In this document: positions 34,582 to 43,226 of the stretch, in pieces | Position numbering within the stretch: position 1 is the first letter of the stretch | Layout: each line of letters opens with the position of its first letter | Assembly (NCBI GenBank): GCA_963627915.1 | Contig: CAVGCY010000012.1 | Span: forward strand, 30,462-94,461 | Direction of reading: 5' to 3' | Source: CALACW01 sp963627915 | GTDB taxonomy: Bacteria; Bacillota; Clostridia; Oscillospirales; Acutalibacteraceae | Length of the DNA: 64,000 nt | The notes under the pieces: model-generated | What the model was told of the DNA's origin: nothing | The model's database searches: none | Seen by the model: only the letters and a program-made list of their open reading frames with translations | Translations under genes and position numbers: made by a program

Positions 34582-35517
34582 TTAATACCCCAGACTTGAT
34601 TTGATATAATTTAACATAATACAGTAATAGCTTTTTCCGAAATGGATTCCGTCCGATGAGGCGGACGAGGGCAGACATCCGTTATCGTCCGCCATTGCCG
34701 ACCACACGTCGAGATAAGACGCTCCCGTTTCCGAGCACATCTCACGTATCATCGCGTTCATGTTTACAATCCGCGAATTGCTGTAATTATATACGTTCTT
34801 TTCGCTTGTTTCTCTCGAAATCGGAAGAATCGAAACGACATATATTTTCGCGTCGGGCTGATATGATTTAACGGTCGATATCAGCGTTTTGTAATTTGAA
34901 ATAATCCATGAATCGGAATAGCCTATCTCATTATCTCCGAACATTATAAATATATTGTCGAAGCTCTCGCCCGAATCGAACTTGCCTATTATGCTTGCGC
35001 CGTCGGAGTCCGACTCCGTAAGCGCGGTTTTTACGGTAAGTCCCACCTTTGCGTAAACGTTGGGCACAAGCCTTAAATTGCGAAGCCCCTCGAATCTCGA
35101 ATTACCGAAAAACGCGGAATTGTTAAAGCACGCGTAATCGCCCTGAACGGGCGTACCCTTCACCGTCTGCGCCCCGGTCTGTGTTTGAGGCTGAGTTTGA
35201 GTCTGTGCCGCAGCCGCCGTTTCCGTTGTAGTTTCCGTTGTCGTCGTGACAGCCGTTGTCGTGACAGCCGCCGTCGTGACAGCCGTTGTTGCAACAGCCG
35301 TTGTTTCCGCTGACGTTATCTCGGTTTCCGCGCTCGAAACGGGTTCGGTAAAATCCGCCGGAGACGCTTCGGGCACAGTCGTGGTTTCGGTAATATCATA
35401 CGATTTAAACTCCGTATCTACGCTGAAAACGGCGGTCGCCATTCCGACGATCACCATAACGACGATTCCGGCCGTAACCGCAAATCTCGGCTTCTTTGAT
35501 TTTTTCTCTGTACTCAT
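34582..35517 (-). CDS. membrane-anchored SGNH/GDSL-like hydrolase with Thr-rich stalk
   Basis: A 311-aa protein: an N-terminal anchor (about 13-32), a long Thr/Ala/Gln stalk (about 45-118) and an extracellular SGNH fold. Catalytic blocks are visible but modified: the nucleophile in FFGNSRFEG (GNS in place of GDS), MFGDNEIG and the DGIHFG Asp-His pair. It should add or remove acyl groups on a cell-surface polymer. The stalk is encoded by imperfect repeats at roughly 35160-35300 (units like GTCGTGACAGCC). It forms an operon with the DUF4358 lipoprotein. Confidence 0.83.
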   Translation of the reverse strand: MSTEKKSKKPRFAVTAGIVVMVIVGMATAVFSVDTEFKSYDITETTTVPEASPADFTEPVSSAETEITSAETTAVATTAVTTAAVTTTAVTTTTETTTETAAAAQTQTQPQTQTGAQTVKGTPVQGDYACFNNSAFFGNSRFEGLRNLRLVPNVYAKVGLTVKTALTESDSDGASIIGKFDSGESFDNIFIMFGDNEIGYSDSWIISNYKTLISTVKSYQPDAKIYVVSILPISRETSEKNVYNYSNSRIVNMNAMIREMCSETGASYLDVWSAMADDNGCLPSSASSDGIHFGKSYYCIMLNYIKSSLGY

Positions 35518-35777
35518 TTACATTTCTACTCCCATAAAATGAGCTAAAAAATAGAAGATTATGACTTTCGCATCAATTTTCGACATGAACGCGCACGGTT
35601 CGGACGGAATGCGAAAATGTCTTTCCCCGTCGGCAAACGGCGAAAAAACTCATCTTTTGTTCCTTGCACATATAATAATACAGTAAATAATTTTTTTCTG
35701 CAATACCTCATATAATAATAATTTAAAACAATTTTGTAATTATTTTATTCATTATTTATATTATTCGGGAATAAAAC
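35518..35777. other. AT-rich intergenic region with likely promoter of the SGNH operon
   Basis: No credible gene. The middle (about 35670-35770) is very AT-rich and probably holds the minus-strand promoter of the SGNH operon, but no single pair of elements stands out. Confidence 0.5.
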
Positions 35778-35806
35778 GAGGGACGCGCTGATTTTGCGCA
35801 TCCCTC
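35778..35806 (-). terminator. intrinsic terminator of the cca-GH2 transcript
   Basis: GAGGGACGCGC pairs with GCGCATCCCTC (10 of 11), followed on the minus strand by GTTTTATT. It lies just after the GH2 stop. Confidence 0.75.
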
Positions 35807-35814
35807 AGGGCTTA

Positions 35815-38181
35815 TTATTTCTTTATAACCTTCAATTCGACAATCTGCTCCGGCTGAGCCTCCGTCTTGATTTTAATTTTAACATCTCCGCTCTTTCCTG
35901 CGGTTCTGACCCAAAACGCCCTGGCTCCGCCGATTAGCGAAAATTCGTCGGGTCCGATAATCTCCGCAGGTCCGTCTACGCTTACGTTAACGGCCGAATT
36001 GCAATAGGGCAGGCGGTTATTGTTCTGGTCAAGAGCCAGAATCTCGATTCTCGTTACATCGTAGGTTTCATCCTCGATAAGAGTATCGCTGTCCGCGCTT
36101 ACGCTTACATGAACGGACTTGACGGCGGTACGCGTTATCGTCTTGACAAGCTCGCCGTTCTTATATCCCTCGTATGTGTATTCAACCTGCTCGTTGCCCC
36201 AGTTCGCAAAATATTTTGTAATCAAATCGTAAATTTGATTGAACGTCATTCTGCCGTGAAGGAACGCTATCGCAACCTCTATATAATGATGAGGGGGCAT
36301 GATATATCCGTATTTACCCGCTGCGACAAGCGCGTTTTTAAGATATTTCGCAGTAATCGGATCAAGTCCCTCCTCCTCTTCAAGAACATTGCCGAGATAA
36401 TCGACAGGCGAAACGGGAGGATGGGGAAGGTGTTTTAATTTACCGTCCTTCGGAGTAAGCGAACTTGTGTATCTGCCGTTTTTATAAACCTTAATTTCAT
36501 CGCAGTTTGTAAATATATATGTCAGTCCTATAATTCCGCCGGGATAGTCGCCGATATCCATTGACGAGCTTGTTTCCATAACGGGGGATTTATCCTGCTG
36601 GGATGAAAATACGCTCGCGGCAAGCTTCGGTATTCTGAACATATCCGTTACGCCGTGATAGCAGATTCTGTCGCCGGAACCGAAGTCCTTATGAGTATTG
36701 TAATCCGCCATACACCAGCCGATTGCGCCCGAAATACGCCTGCTGCCGAACGACGCGTTCTGAACTCTCGCATGTCTTAACGCGTGCTCCGTGCGAAGCT
36801 CCTCTCTGTCAAACGTCTTGGTCGGGTACATGTGTCCGTTGTTCTCCGTAACAAGATAGGGCTTTAATCCGCATACGAGAAGCGACGGCAGAAGCGCGAT
36901 TTTTCCGCCCGAATGCGAAAAATCATTATATGTGTAAACATCCTCCAAAAACGAGCTTTGAGGCATGTTTCTGACTCCGCCGGTCTGTCTTGACGGGTCT
37001 AACTTTCTCGCAAGCGCGTTCGTTTCCTTATAAAATTCGTCGCAGTCCCTGCCCTCGTTAACTCTGACGCCCCAGAGGATAACCGACGGATGGTTTCTGT
37101 CTCTTAAAATCATGCTCTCGATATTATCAAGACAGTTTTTTCTCCATTCGCCCTCGCCGAGATACTGCCAGCTCGGCATTTCCGTAAATACGAGAAGTCC
37201 TATTTCGTCGCATCTGTCGAGGAAGTGAACGGAATCGGGATAATGCGAAGTTCTGACGAGATTGCATCCCAATTTGAATTTAAGAAGATCGGCGTCCGCT
37301 CTCTGAGCCGAAGCGGGCATCGCGTAGCCGACATACGGATAACTCTGATGACGGTTGAGCCCGACTATTTTCACCGTTCTGCCGTTTAACCTGAAGCCGA
37401 AGCGGGTAAATTCGCACGTACGGAAGCCGAATCTGTATTCCGTTATATCCCCGTTGAATTTTACGCGTAACGTATAAAGATTGGGGCTGTCCAAATCCCA
37501 GAGCTTAACTCCCCCGACGCGCCATTTTATTTTCAAAATACGGGCGTCAACGCCGCATTTCTTCTCCTTGATGACCTTTTTATCGGAATCGAGCAGCTCA
37601 AGGGTCATTTCGCCCTCGGCATGACGTGAGAACGTGATATCGGCGCAAATTACCTTCTTCTCGCCGAGAACGTCCTCGGTCGTGACAAATACGTCCGAAA
37701 CTCTGATATCGTCGACAATCTCCATCCATACCTCGCGGTAAATTCCGCCGTATACAAGATAGTCTACCACGTTTCCGAACGGGGGAATTTCATTTCTCTC
37801 CGTAGAATCGAGCATTACAGTTATAACATTTTCCGAGGCTAAGAAATCCGTTATATCAAAGACAAACGGCGTGTACGCGCCCTTATGCTCACCGGCGAAC
37901 GAACCGTTTACGTATACCCCGGCATAAACGGCCGCGCCCTCAAAATGGAGAAGAACGCGCCTGCCCCCGTCTAATTTTTTCCTGTCGAATTTAAAATGCT
38001 TTCTGTAGCAGCTTACGAACTGATACATTTTTTCATCAAAATAATTATACGGAATTTCCTTGTTTGTATGGGGAATATCGACCGTTTCAAAATCCTTGTC
38101 GGAGTATGATTTTTTAATCATATCCTCCGAAAACGTTTCGGAGTATTTCCAGCCGAAATTAAGATTGATTTTCTCTCTCAT
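35815..38181 (-). CDS. glycoside hydrolase family 2
   Basis: A 788-aa intracellular GH2 enzyme (no signal peptide) of the beta-galactosidase/beta-glucuronidase/beta-mannosidase group. Order: jelly-roll sugar-binding domain (1-165), Ig-like domain (165-270), TIM barrel (270-565), then C-terminal Ig-like/DUF4982-type domains. The acid/base is the Glu in WGVRVNEGRD and the nucleophile the Glu in LVTENNGH. GLNRHQSYPYVG and RTSHYP mark the barrel start. GGAGAG inside the end of cca precedes the ATG; only 2 bp separate the genes, so it is co-transcribed with cca. The sugar is not determined. Confidence 0.92.
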   Translation of the reverse strand: MREKINLNFGWKYSETFSEDMIKKSYSDKDFETVDIPHTNKEIPYNYFDEKMYQFVSCYRKHFKFDRKKLDGGRRVLLHFEGAAVYAGVYVNGSFAGEHKGAYTPFVFDITDFLASENVITVMLDSTERNEIPPFGNVVDYLVYGGIYREVWMEIVDDIRVSDVFVTTEDVLGEKKVICADITFSRHAEGEMTLELLDSDKKVIKEKKCGVDARILKIKWRVGGVKLWDLDSPNLYTLRVKFNGDITEYRFGFRTCEFTRFGFRLNGRTVKIVGLNRHQSYPYVGYAMPASAQRADADLLKFKLGCNLVRTSHYPDSVHFLDRCDEIGLLVFTEMPSWQYLGEGEWRKNCLDNIESMILRDRNHPSVILWGVRVNEGRDCDEFYKETNALARKLDPSRQTGGVRNMPQSSFLEDVYTYNDFSHSGGKIALLPSLLVCGLKPYLVTENNGHMYPTKTFDREELRTEHALRHARVQNASFGSRRISGAIGWCMADYNTHKDFGSGDRICYHGVTDMFRIPKLAASVFSSQQDKSPVMETSSSMDIGDYPGGIIGLTYIFTNCDEIKVYKNGRYTSSLTPKDGKLKHLPHPPVSPVDYLGNVLEEEEGLDPITAKYLKNALVAAGKYGYIMPPHHYIEVAIAFLHGRMTFNQIYDLITKYFANWGNEQVEYTYEGYKNGELVKTITRTAVKSVHVSVSADSDTLIEDETYDVTRIEILALDQNNNRLPYCNSAVNVSVDGPAEIIGPDEFSLIGGARAFWVRTAGKSGDVKIKIKTEAQPEQIVELKVIKK

Positions 38182-38183
38182 TG

Positions 38184-39530
38184 TTACTCTCCTTTTTTAT
38201 TATCGACAATTAATGACAAAAGCTTTTCCTTCGTATTAAGCGACGGGTTCTCGATAACGGCGTCAAGCAGTTTTTCGAGCGTTTCCCCTGTTTTTTTGCC
38301 TTTTATTCCGATTTTTTTCAATTCGCCGCCGCCGACGGCAAGGTCTTTTAACAAATACGGCTCTTTCCTGTCCGTAATATCGTAATACTGCGCGTATGCA
38401 AAGTCCGTTTGAGCGGAAATATCCCGAAATTCTTCGCTGAGCGCGCCGCGGTCGGCCGCTCTTATCTTCATGAGCCGTATGAAATTTTCACAACCCATCA
38501 TATTAAGATATCTCTTAACATCGGCTCTCGTCGACGGAACGTCCATATCGTGACGCGTCACGAGAAACGTCACGGTTTCACGTATTTTATTTGAAAATCT
38601 CAAATCCTTAAGTACTTTTTCGGCAATCTCCCCGCCTACCGCCGCGTGATTTTCAAACGTCGAATCACCTTTGCCGTTTAATTTATGCGTTGAGGGCTTG
38701 CCAATATCGTGCAGAAGCATCGTAAGACGAAGAATTTCATCGTTTGAATCGATATTGTCAACGGTATGGCACGTGTGCCCCCATACCGTATACGCGTGTT
38801 TCCTGCCGAACTGCTCAAAACCGAATTCGGGTTTCAGTTCGGGAATGATAACGCCGAAAACATCGCGGTATTCCTCAAGAACGTTAAAAACGTTTTTACC
38901 GCATAATAATTTTAACAGCTCCGACGAAATGCGCTCCTTTGCGACGTTGTTTAAAAGCTCTTTATTCTTCAAAACAGCCTTTTTTGTTTCATCCTCTATC
39001 GAAAATCCGAGCGTTGACGAGAAACGGAGCGCACGCATAATTCTCAGAGCGTCCTCGTTAAAACGCCTGTCCGCGTCTCCGACGCAGCGGATAATTTTAT
39101 TTTTTATATCGTCCTCTCCGCCGAACAAATCGACAAGTCCCTTTTCGCCGTTGTACGCCATTGCGTTTACCGTAAAATCACGGCGCGACAAATCTTTTTC
39201 AATATCCGACGTAAAAACGACCGAATCGGGATGACGGCAATCCGTGTAGCCGCCGTCAATTCTGTACGTCGTAATTTCGAGAGGATGAGAATCGATAACG
39301 GCAAGCACAGTTCCGTGCTTTATGCCCGCGTCAACGGTTTTAAACGGGGAAAAAAACTCCTTCGTCTTTTCCGGCTTCGCAGATGACGCAATATCCCAGT
39401 CCTGAGGTGTTTTGCCCATTAAGCTGTCGCGTACGCATCCGCCGACAACGAACGCCTCCTCCCCGTTCTCATTAATTCTAATGAGGGCTTTTTTTACGTA
39501 TTCGGGTAAATTAATTTCCAAACAAATCAC
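38184..39530 (-). CDS. cca: CCA tRNA nucleotidyltransferase
   Basis: A 448-aa class II tRNA nucleotidyltransferase with an HD domain. The polymerase motif VGGCVRDSLMGKTPQDWDIA carries the metal Asp pair, followed by RRDFTVNAMAYN and the EDALRIMRALRFSS motif. The HD domain reads LLHDIGKP and HAAVGGEIA. It adds or repairs the CCA end of tRNA. The start is GTG at 39530, or possibly TTG at 39521, with a poor ribosome site. It is followed directly by a GH2 gene, which is an odd partner. Confidence 0.92.
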   Translation of the reverse strand: MICLEINLPEYVKKALIRINENGEEAFVVGGCVRDSLMGKTPQDWDIASSAKPEKTKEFFSPFKTVDAGIKHGTVLAVIDSHPLEITTYRIDGGYTDCRHPDSVVFTSDIEKDLSRRDFTVNAMAYNGEKGLVDLFGGEDDIKNKIIRCVGDADRRFNEDALRIMRALRFSSTLGFSIEDETKKAVLKNKELLNNVAKERISSELLKLLCGKNVFNVLEEYRDVFGVIIPELKPEFGFEQFGRKHAYTVWGHTCHTVDNIDSNDEILRLTMLLHDIGKPSTHKLNGKGDSTFENHAAVGGEIAEKVLKDLRFSNKIRETVTFLVTRHDMDVPSTRADVKRYLNMMGCENFIRLMKIRAADRGALSEEFRDISAQTDFAYAQYYDITDRKEPYLLKDLAVGGGELKKIGIKGKKTGETLEKLLDAVIENPSLNTKEKLLSLIVDNKKGE

Positions 39531-39539
39531 ATCCCGGTG

Positions 39540-39568
39540 TTGAAAAGTTCCGAATTATCTGATATTAT
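39540..39568 (+). promoter_or_regulatory. sigma-A promoter of nrdR
   Basis: TTGAAA (39540-39545), 17-bp spacer, TATTAT (39563-39568), 52 bp before the nrdR start, in the divergent gap with cca. Confidence 0.7.
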
Positions 39569-39620
39569 ATATAATATATATAAATAAAAAATTTTATTGT
39601 ACTGATTACGAGGTGTTTTT

Positions 39621-40079
39621 ATGAAATGTCCGTTCTGCTCCTATGAGGAGAGCAAGGTTATAGATTCGCGCCCCACGGACGAGGGGGAGAGAATCAGGCG
39701 CAGACGCGAATGTCTTAAATGTCACAGACGTTTTACGACATATGAAATTGTTGAAAGTCTGCCCATCGTCGTCGTCAAAAAGGACAAATCACGCGAGGTA
39801 TTCGACAGAAACAAGCTGATGAGCGGACTTTTAAGAGCGTGCGAGAAACGCCCTGTTCCGCTTGAAACTCTCGAAAACGCGGTTGACGAAATCGAAACGA
39901 CCCTTCAGTCGTCGCTTGACAGAGAGGTTACGTCAATCCGAATCGGCGAGCTTACAATGGATAAGCTTAAAGAAATTGACGAGGTCGCCTACGTAAGATT
40001 CGCGTCCGTTTACAGACAGTTCAGGGATATAAACTCGTTTATGGACGAGCTTGCCGGACTGTTAAAAAACAAGCAGTAA
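39621..40079 (+). CDS. nrdR: transcriptional repressor NrdR
   Basis: A 152-aa repressor of ribonucleotide reductase genes. The N-terminal zinc ribbon (CPFC...CLKCHRRF) is followed by an ATP-cone domain (VVVKKDKSREVFDRNKLMSGLLRAC) that senses ATP and dATP. GAGGTG precedes the ATG. It ends back to back with the convergent trxA, whose stop codon begins at the next base. No ribonucleotide reductase gene lies in the window. Confidence 0.96.
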   Translation: MKCPFCSYEESKVIDSRPTDEGERIRRRRECLKCHRRFTTYEIVESLPIVVVKKDKSREVFDRNKLMSGLLRACEKRPVPLETLENAVDEIETTLQSSLDREVTSIRIGELTMDKLKEIDEVAYVRFASVYRQFRDINSFMDELAGLLKNKQ

Positions 40080-40397
40080 TTATAAATTACCGTTTACAAG
40101 CCGTTCAATTTCCGATTCATCCGAATATCCTATGCTTTTTGCCGTTTCCTCTCCGTTTTTGAATATCATTACGGTCGGAATGCTTGAAATATTATATTCG
40201 AGCGAAATTTCGGGTTCTTCGTCGACGTTCACCTTGCCTACCTTTATTTTTCCGTCGTATTTTTCGGCAATGCTTTCGATAACGGGAGCTATCATACGGC
40301 ACGGACCGCACCACGAAGCCCAAAAGTCAACGAGAACGGGAATATCCGAATTAATAACCTCGGAATCAAAATTGTCCTTTGTCAGTTTAATTTCCAT
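40080..40397 (-). CDS. trxA: thioredoxin
   Basis: A 105-aa thioredoxin with the active site WCGPCRM and the cis-Pro in SSIPTVMIF. The start ATG 40397 follows AAAGGA; an upstream start at 40457 runs into the neighbouring gene. It lies 16 bp after an FTR-like gene on the same strand, so it probably receives electrons from that partner rather than from an NADPH-linked reductase. Confidence 0.95.
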   Translation of the reverse strand: MEIKLTKDNFDSEVINSDIPVLVDFWASWCGPCRMIAPVIESIAEKYDGKIKVGKVNVDEEPEISLEYNISSIPTVMIFKNGEETAKSIGYSDESEIERLVNGNL

Positions 40398-40413
40398 TTT
40401 AATTTTCCTTTCG

Positions 40414-40611
40414 TTATTTTGATTTATAATACAGCATGCAATGGCAGTACCCTTCAAATTCGTCGTCCGCTATCTGTTCGCGGAACTCCCTGCACATGCA
40501 TTTATTGTCCTCTGTCTTTTCAAGACGGCACGGGCAGTATCCTCCGCGCCGTTTCAGTCCCTCTTTAATGAGAGCGACAGTTTCTTTGTCGGGATTAAGG
40601 GTTATTTTCAC
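40414..40611 (-). CDS. ferredoxin-thioredoxin reductase catalytic-chain-like protein
   Basis: A 65-aa protein with the three Cys blocks of the FTR catalytic subunit: CPCR (about 26-28), CMCREF (38-40) and GYCHC (56-58). These supply the ligands of a [4Fe-4S] cluster and the redox-active disulfide that passes electrons from ferredoxin to thioredoxin. It is shorter than plant and cyanobacterial FTR (about 110 aa), and no variable subunit is visible. It directly precedes trxA, which supports the assignment. Confidence 0.85.
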   Translation of the reverse strand: MKITLNPDKETVALIKEGLKRRGGYCPCRLEKTEDNKCMCREFREQIADDEFEGYCHCMLYYKSK

Positions 40612-40656
40612 TGCAAAATCACTCCTTGCCGCCGGGGAAAAATTCTCCGCGTATTC

Positions 40657-40685
40657 ATTGTATCACAATATTATCCGTATTTAAA
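40657..40685 (-). promoter_or_regulatory. sigma-A promoter of the FTR-trxA operon
   Basis: On the minus strand: TTTAAA (40685-40680), 17-bp spacer, TACAAT (40662-40657), about 45 bp upstream of the FTR-like start codon. Confidence 0.65.
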
Positions 40686-40759
40686 GCGATAAATATTAAA
40701 TTATTTTTTTGAACAATAAGAAATTATGCCGCATGACTGCAAAAAAGGGAGTATTTCAC

Positions 40760-41620
40760 ATGCATAAATCAAAAAATCCGAAAATGAAACTCGCTTCCGT
40801 TATCTCCGTCGTGTGCGTAATACTTGCGGGAGCCGTCACGGTCGGTTTGTTTTCGGCATATGACAAAATCATAACAGACAAATACGATTTTACAAATCTC
40901 GATAATATACCCGTCCCCTCTCCGGTAACGGACGAATCGCCGGAGCTTGACGTACGGCTCGATGAAATTGCCATGCACTGCGCGCAGTACGGACAGCCCG
41001 GACGGCAGCCGCTTATTCTGATACACGGAAACTCATCAAGTCATCTTGGGTTAGAGCCTGTAGCGCGTTATCTCGCAAACGATTTTACCGTTTACGCAAT
41101 CGACAGCCGCTGTCACGGTCAAAGCTCCGACCCCGGCGTTATTACGTATGATTTGATGGCGCGCGATACGGCGCAGTTTATCGAAAAGCTGAATCTTGAA
41201 AAGCCTTACGTTGTCGGTCACTCCGACGGAGCGATAGTCGCTCTTACGCTTGCTTACACATACCCCGACGTACCCGGAGCCGTCGTCGCGTTCGGAGCAA
41301 ATTCAAGACCCGACATGATGAAGCCGTTCTTTACGTCGGCTGTTCTGAAGTCAAATTTAAAGCGTCATGACAAACTGAACGATTTAATGCTGACCCTGCC
41401 GGACATGACGGCGGACAAGCTCGGAAAAATAATATGTCCGACGGATATCGTAATAGCGGAAAACGACATCATGTACCTGTCCGACGCGGTATTTATGCAC
41501 AAAAGCATAAAATCGTCGTCGCTCGACATATTAAAAGGAGAAAATCACTCGTCGTATATGCACAACGGCGGTATAACGGCATATAAGACGGTAATAAATT
41601 TTCTGAATAAAAATTTATGA
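40760..41620 (+). CDS. alpha/beta hydrolase, membrane-anchored
   Basis: About 286 aa, with an N-terminal membrane segment (about residues 12-33) and an external alpha/beta hydrolase. Visible are the oxyanion loop LILIHGNSSSHLG, the nucleophile elbow VVGHSDGAIVA, the acid region VIAENDIMY and the catalytic His in ILKGENHSSYM. ATG 40760 is chosen because GGGAG lies 8 bp upstream; earlier in-frame starts (40709, 40733) lack a site. Substrate unknown. It is followed by a separate promoter for the MBOAT gene. Confidence 0.82.
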   Translation: MHKSKNPKMKLASVISVVCVILAGAVTVGLFSAYDKIITDKYDFTNLDNIPVPSPVTDESPELDVRLDEIAMHCAQYGQPGRQPLILIHGNSSSHLGLEPVARYLANDFTVYAIDSRCHGQSSDPGVITYDLMARDTAQFIEKLNLEKPYVVGHSDGAIVALTLAYTYPDVPGAVVAFGANSRPDMMKPFFTSAVLKSNLKRHDKLNDLMLTLPDMTADKLGKIICPTDIVIAENDIMYLSDAVFMHKSIKSSSLDILKGENHSSYMHNGGITAYKTVINFLNKNL

Positions 41621-41645
41621 AATAAAAAATCCCGGTTTCCGGGTG

Positions 41646-41674
41646 TTGACAAACAGTGAGATTACGAATACAAT
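41646..41674 (+). promoter_or_regulatory. consensus sigma-A promoter of the MBOAT-DHHW operon
   Basis: Perfect TTGACA (41646-41651), 17-bp spacer, TACAAT (41669-41674). Transcripts from it carry a leader of about 130 nt before the MBOAT start. Confidence 0.85.
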
Positions 41675-41697
41675 ATAAATGCGGAAATATGCCGAAC

Positions 41698-41767
41698 AGG
41701 CGGTTTTCCGTCAGGTTTTGATTATTGAAAAACGACCGCTTACTTTTTGATGAGCGGTTATTTTTTT
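41698..41767 (+). promoter_or_regulatory. possible attenuator in the MBOAT leader
   Basis: ACCGCT (41735-41740) can pair with AGCGGT (41753-41758), followed by a TATTTTTTT run, which is a terminator shape inside a leader. An upstream GCGGT (41700-41704) can pair with the same ACCGC, giving a mutually exclusive alternative. No known riboswitch class was recognised. Confidence 0.45.
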
Positions 41768-41810
41768 GGAAATAAAATTTACAGCGAAATTTGCATACCC
41801 GGAGAATAAA

Positions 41811-43214
41811 ATGGTTTTTTCATCCCCCGTATTTCTTTTCTTTTTTCTTCCCGTAACGCTCGGCATATACTACGCCGTGCCCGCGAGAATCAAAAATTTA
41901 ATACTCTTTTTAAGCGGTCTTGTGTTCTACGCATGGGGCGAGCCGGTTTATGTCCTGATTATGATTCTGTCGACGGCAATCGACTACACGGCAGGACGGA
42001 TTATAGACAGATTCAATGAAAAAGCGTCTATACGGAAACTTTGCCTTATCATCAGCGTCGTAATGAATCTGAGTTTGCTGGGAGCGTTCAAATACTCCGG
42101 CTTTGTAATTGACGCAATAAATTCTCTGTTTTCCCTCTCTCTTGAAAATCCGAATCTTCCGCTGCCCATCGGAATCAGCTTTTTTACGTTCCAGTCCATG
42201 TCGTACACCATAGATCTGTACAGAGGAAACATAAAGGTTCAAAAGAGCTTTATAGACTTCGGCGCGTTTGTTACAATGTTTCCGCAGATAGTCGCAGGTC
42301 CCATAGTATTATACGAGGACGTGGAAAAGCAGTTAAGAAACAGAACAATAAATCTTCGGGCTCTTTCCGACGGAATATCGAGATTTATATGCGGACTTGC
42401 AAAAAAGGTTCTGATTGCAAACGGAATCGGAGAGCTGTGGACAAGCATAAAAAGCGCGGATTTTTCTTCCCTGCCCGCGCTTGACGCGTGGCTCGGCATA
42501 CTTGCGTTTACATTACAGATTTACTTTGATTTTTCGGGATATTCGGACATGGCGATAGGCTTGGGAAAGATGATCGGCTTCGATTTCCCCGAAAATTTCA
42601 ACTACCCGTATATGTCGAAAAGCATAACGGACTTCTGGCGCAGATGGCATATGACTTTGGGCGGATGGTTCAGAAGCTACGTATACATTCCGCTGGGCGG
42701 AAACAGAAAGGGCAGGGCAAAAACAATACGGAATCTGCTTATCGTATGGTTTCTGACAGGACTTTGGCACGGCGCGGGCGTAAATTTCATAATGTGGGGA
42801 CTGTACTACGGTATTATATTGATACTCGAAAAATTCGTTTACGGCAGATATCTTGAAAAGCTCCCCGGCATAATAAGGCATATTTATTCGATGATAATCG
42901 TAATATTCGGCTGGGTTCTGTTCGAGCTGACGTCGATTGGCTCGATAGGCGGATTTTTCGGTTCTCTGTTCGGCGCGTCGGGCTCGTTTACGGGCGCGGA
43001 CACGGGGCTTTACATTCACAATTACCTGTTCGTATTCATAATCGCAGCAATAGGATGTACAAATATCCCCGAGAGGATTTATCTGTATCTTAACGGAAAA
43101 TATCCGAAATCATCCGGCGTCGCTTTTGTGATTTTACAGACTGCGGCTTTCGCCGCGGTAATTGCTTATCTTGTAAATTCGTCTTACAATCCGTTTTTGT
43201 ATTTTAACTTTTAA
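41811..43214 (+). CDS. MBOAT-family O-acyltransferase (AlgI-like)
   Basis: A polytopic O-acyltransferase of about 467 aa that moves acyl groups (usually acetyl) across the membrane to an extracellular polymer. Typical features are PIGISFFTFQSMSYTIDLYRG, FSGYSDMAIGLGKM, DFWRRWHMTLGGWFRSYVYIPLGGNR and the catalytic His in TGLWHGAGVNF. ATG 41811 follows GGAGA and opens with the family-typical MVFSSPVFLFFFLP; the upstream start (41766) lies in the terminator-like hairpin's T run. The DHHW gene follows after 12 bp. Confidence 0.93.
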   Translation: MVFSSPVFLFFFLPVTLGIYYAVPARIKNLILFLSGLVFYAWGEPVYVLIMILSTAIDYTAGRIIDRFNEKASIRKLCLIISVVMNLSLLGAFKYSGFVIDAINSLFSLSLENPNLPLPIGISFFTFQSMSYTIDLYRGNIKVQKSFIDFGAFVTMFPQIVAGPIVLYEDVEKQLRNRTINLRALSDGISRFICGLAKKVLIANGIGELWTSIKSADFSSLPALDAWLGILAFTLQIYFDFSGYSDMAIGLGKMIGFDFPENFNYPYMSKSITDFWRRWHMTLGGWFRSYVYIPLGGNRKGRAKTIRNLLIVWFLTGLWHGAGVNFIMWGLYYGIILILEKFVYGRYLEKLPGIIRHIYSMIIVIFGWVLFELTSIGSIGGFFGSLFGASGSFTGADTGLYIHNYLFVFIIAAIGCTNIPERIYLYLNGKYPKSSGVAFVILQTAAFAAVIAYLVNSSYNPFLYFNF

Positions 43215-43226
43215 GGAGGAATCGGG

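Noticed and set aside
35160..35300. Tandem GTCGTGACAGCC-like units that could be a CRISPR or VNTR
   Set aside because: Units are short, without spacers, and lie in frame in the Thr/Ala-rich stalk of the SGNH protein.
41675..41811. Leader of the MBOAT gene as a c-di-GMP riboswitch
   Set aside because: The conserved GEMM core and tetraloop receptor sequences are absent; only a simple hairpin with a T run is visible.
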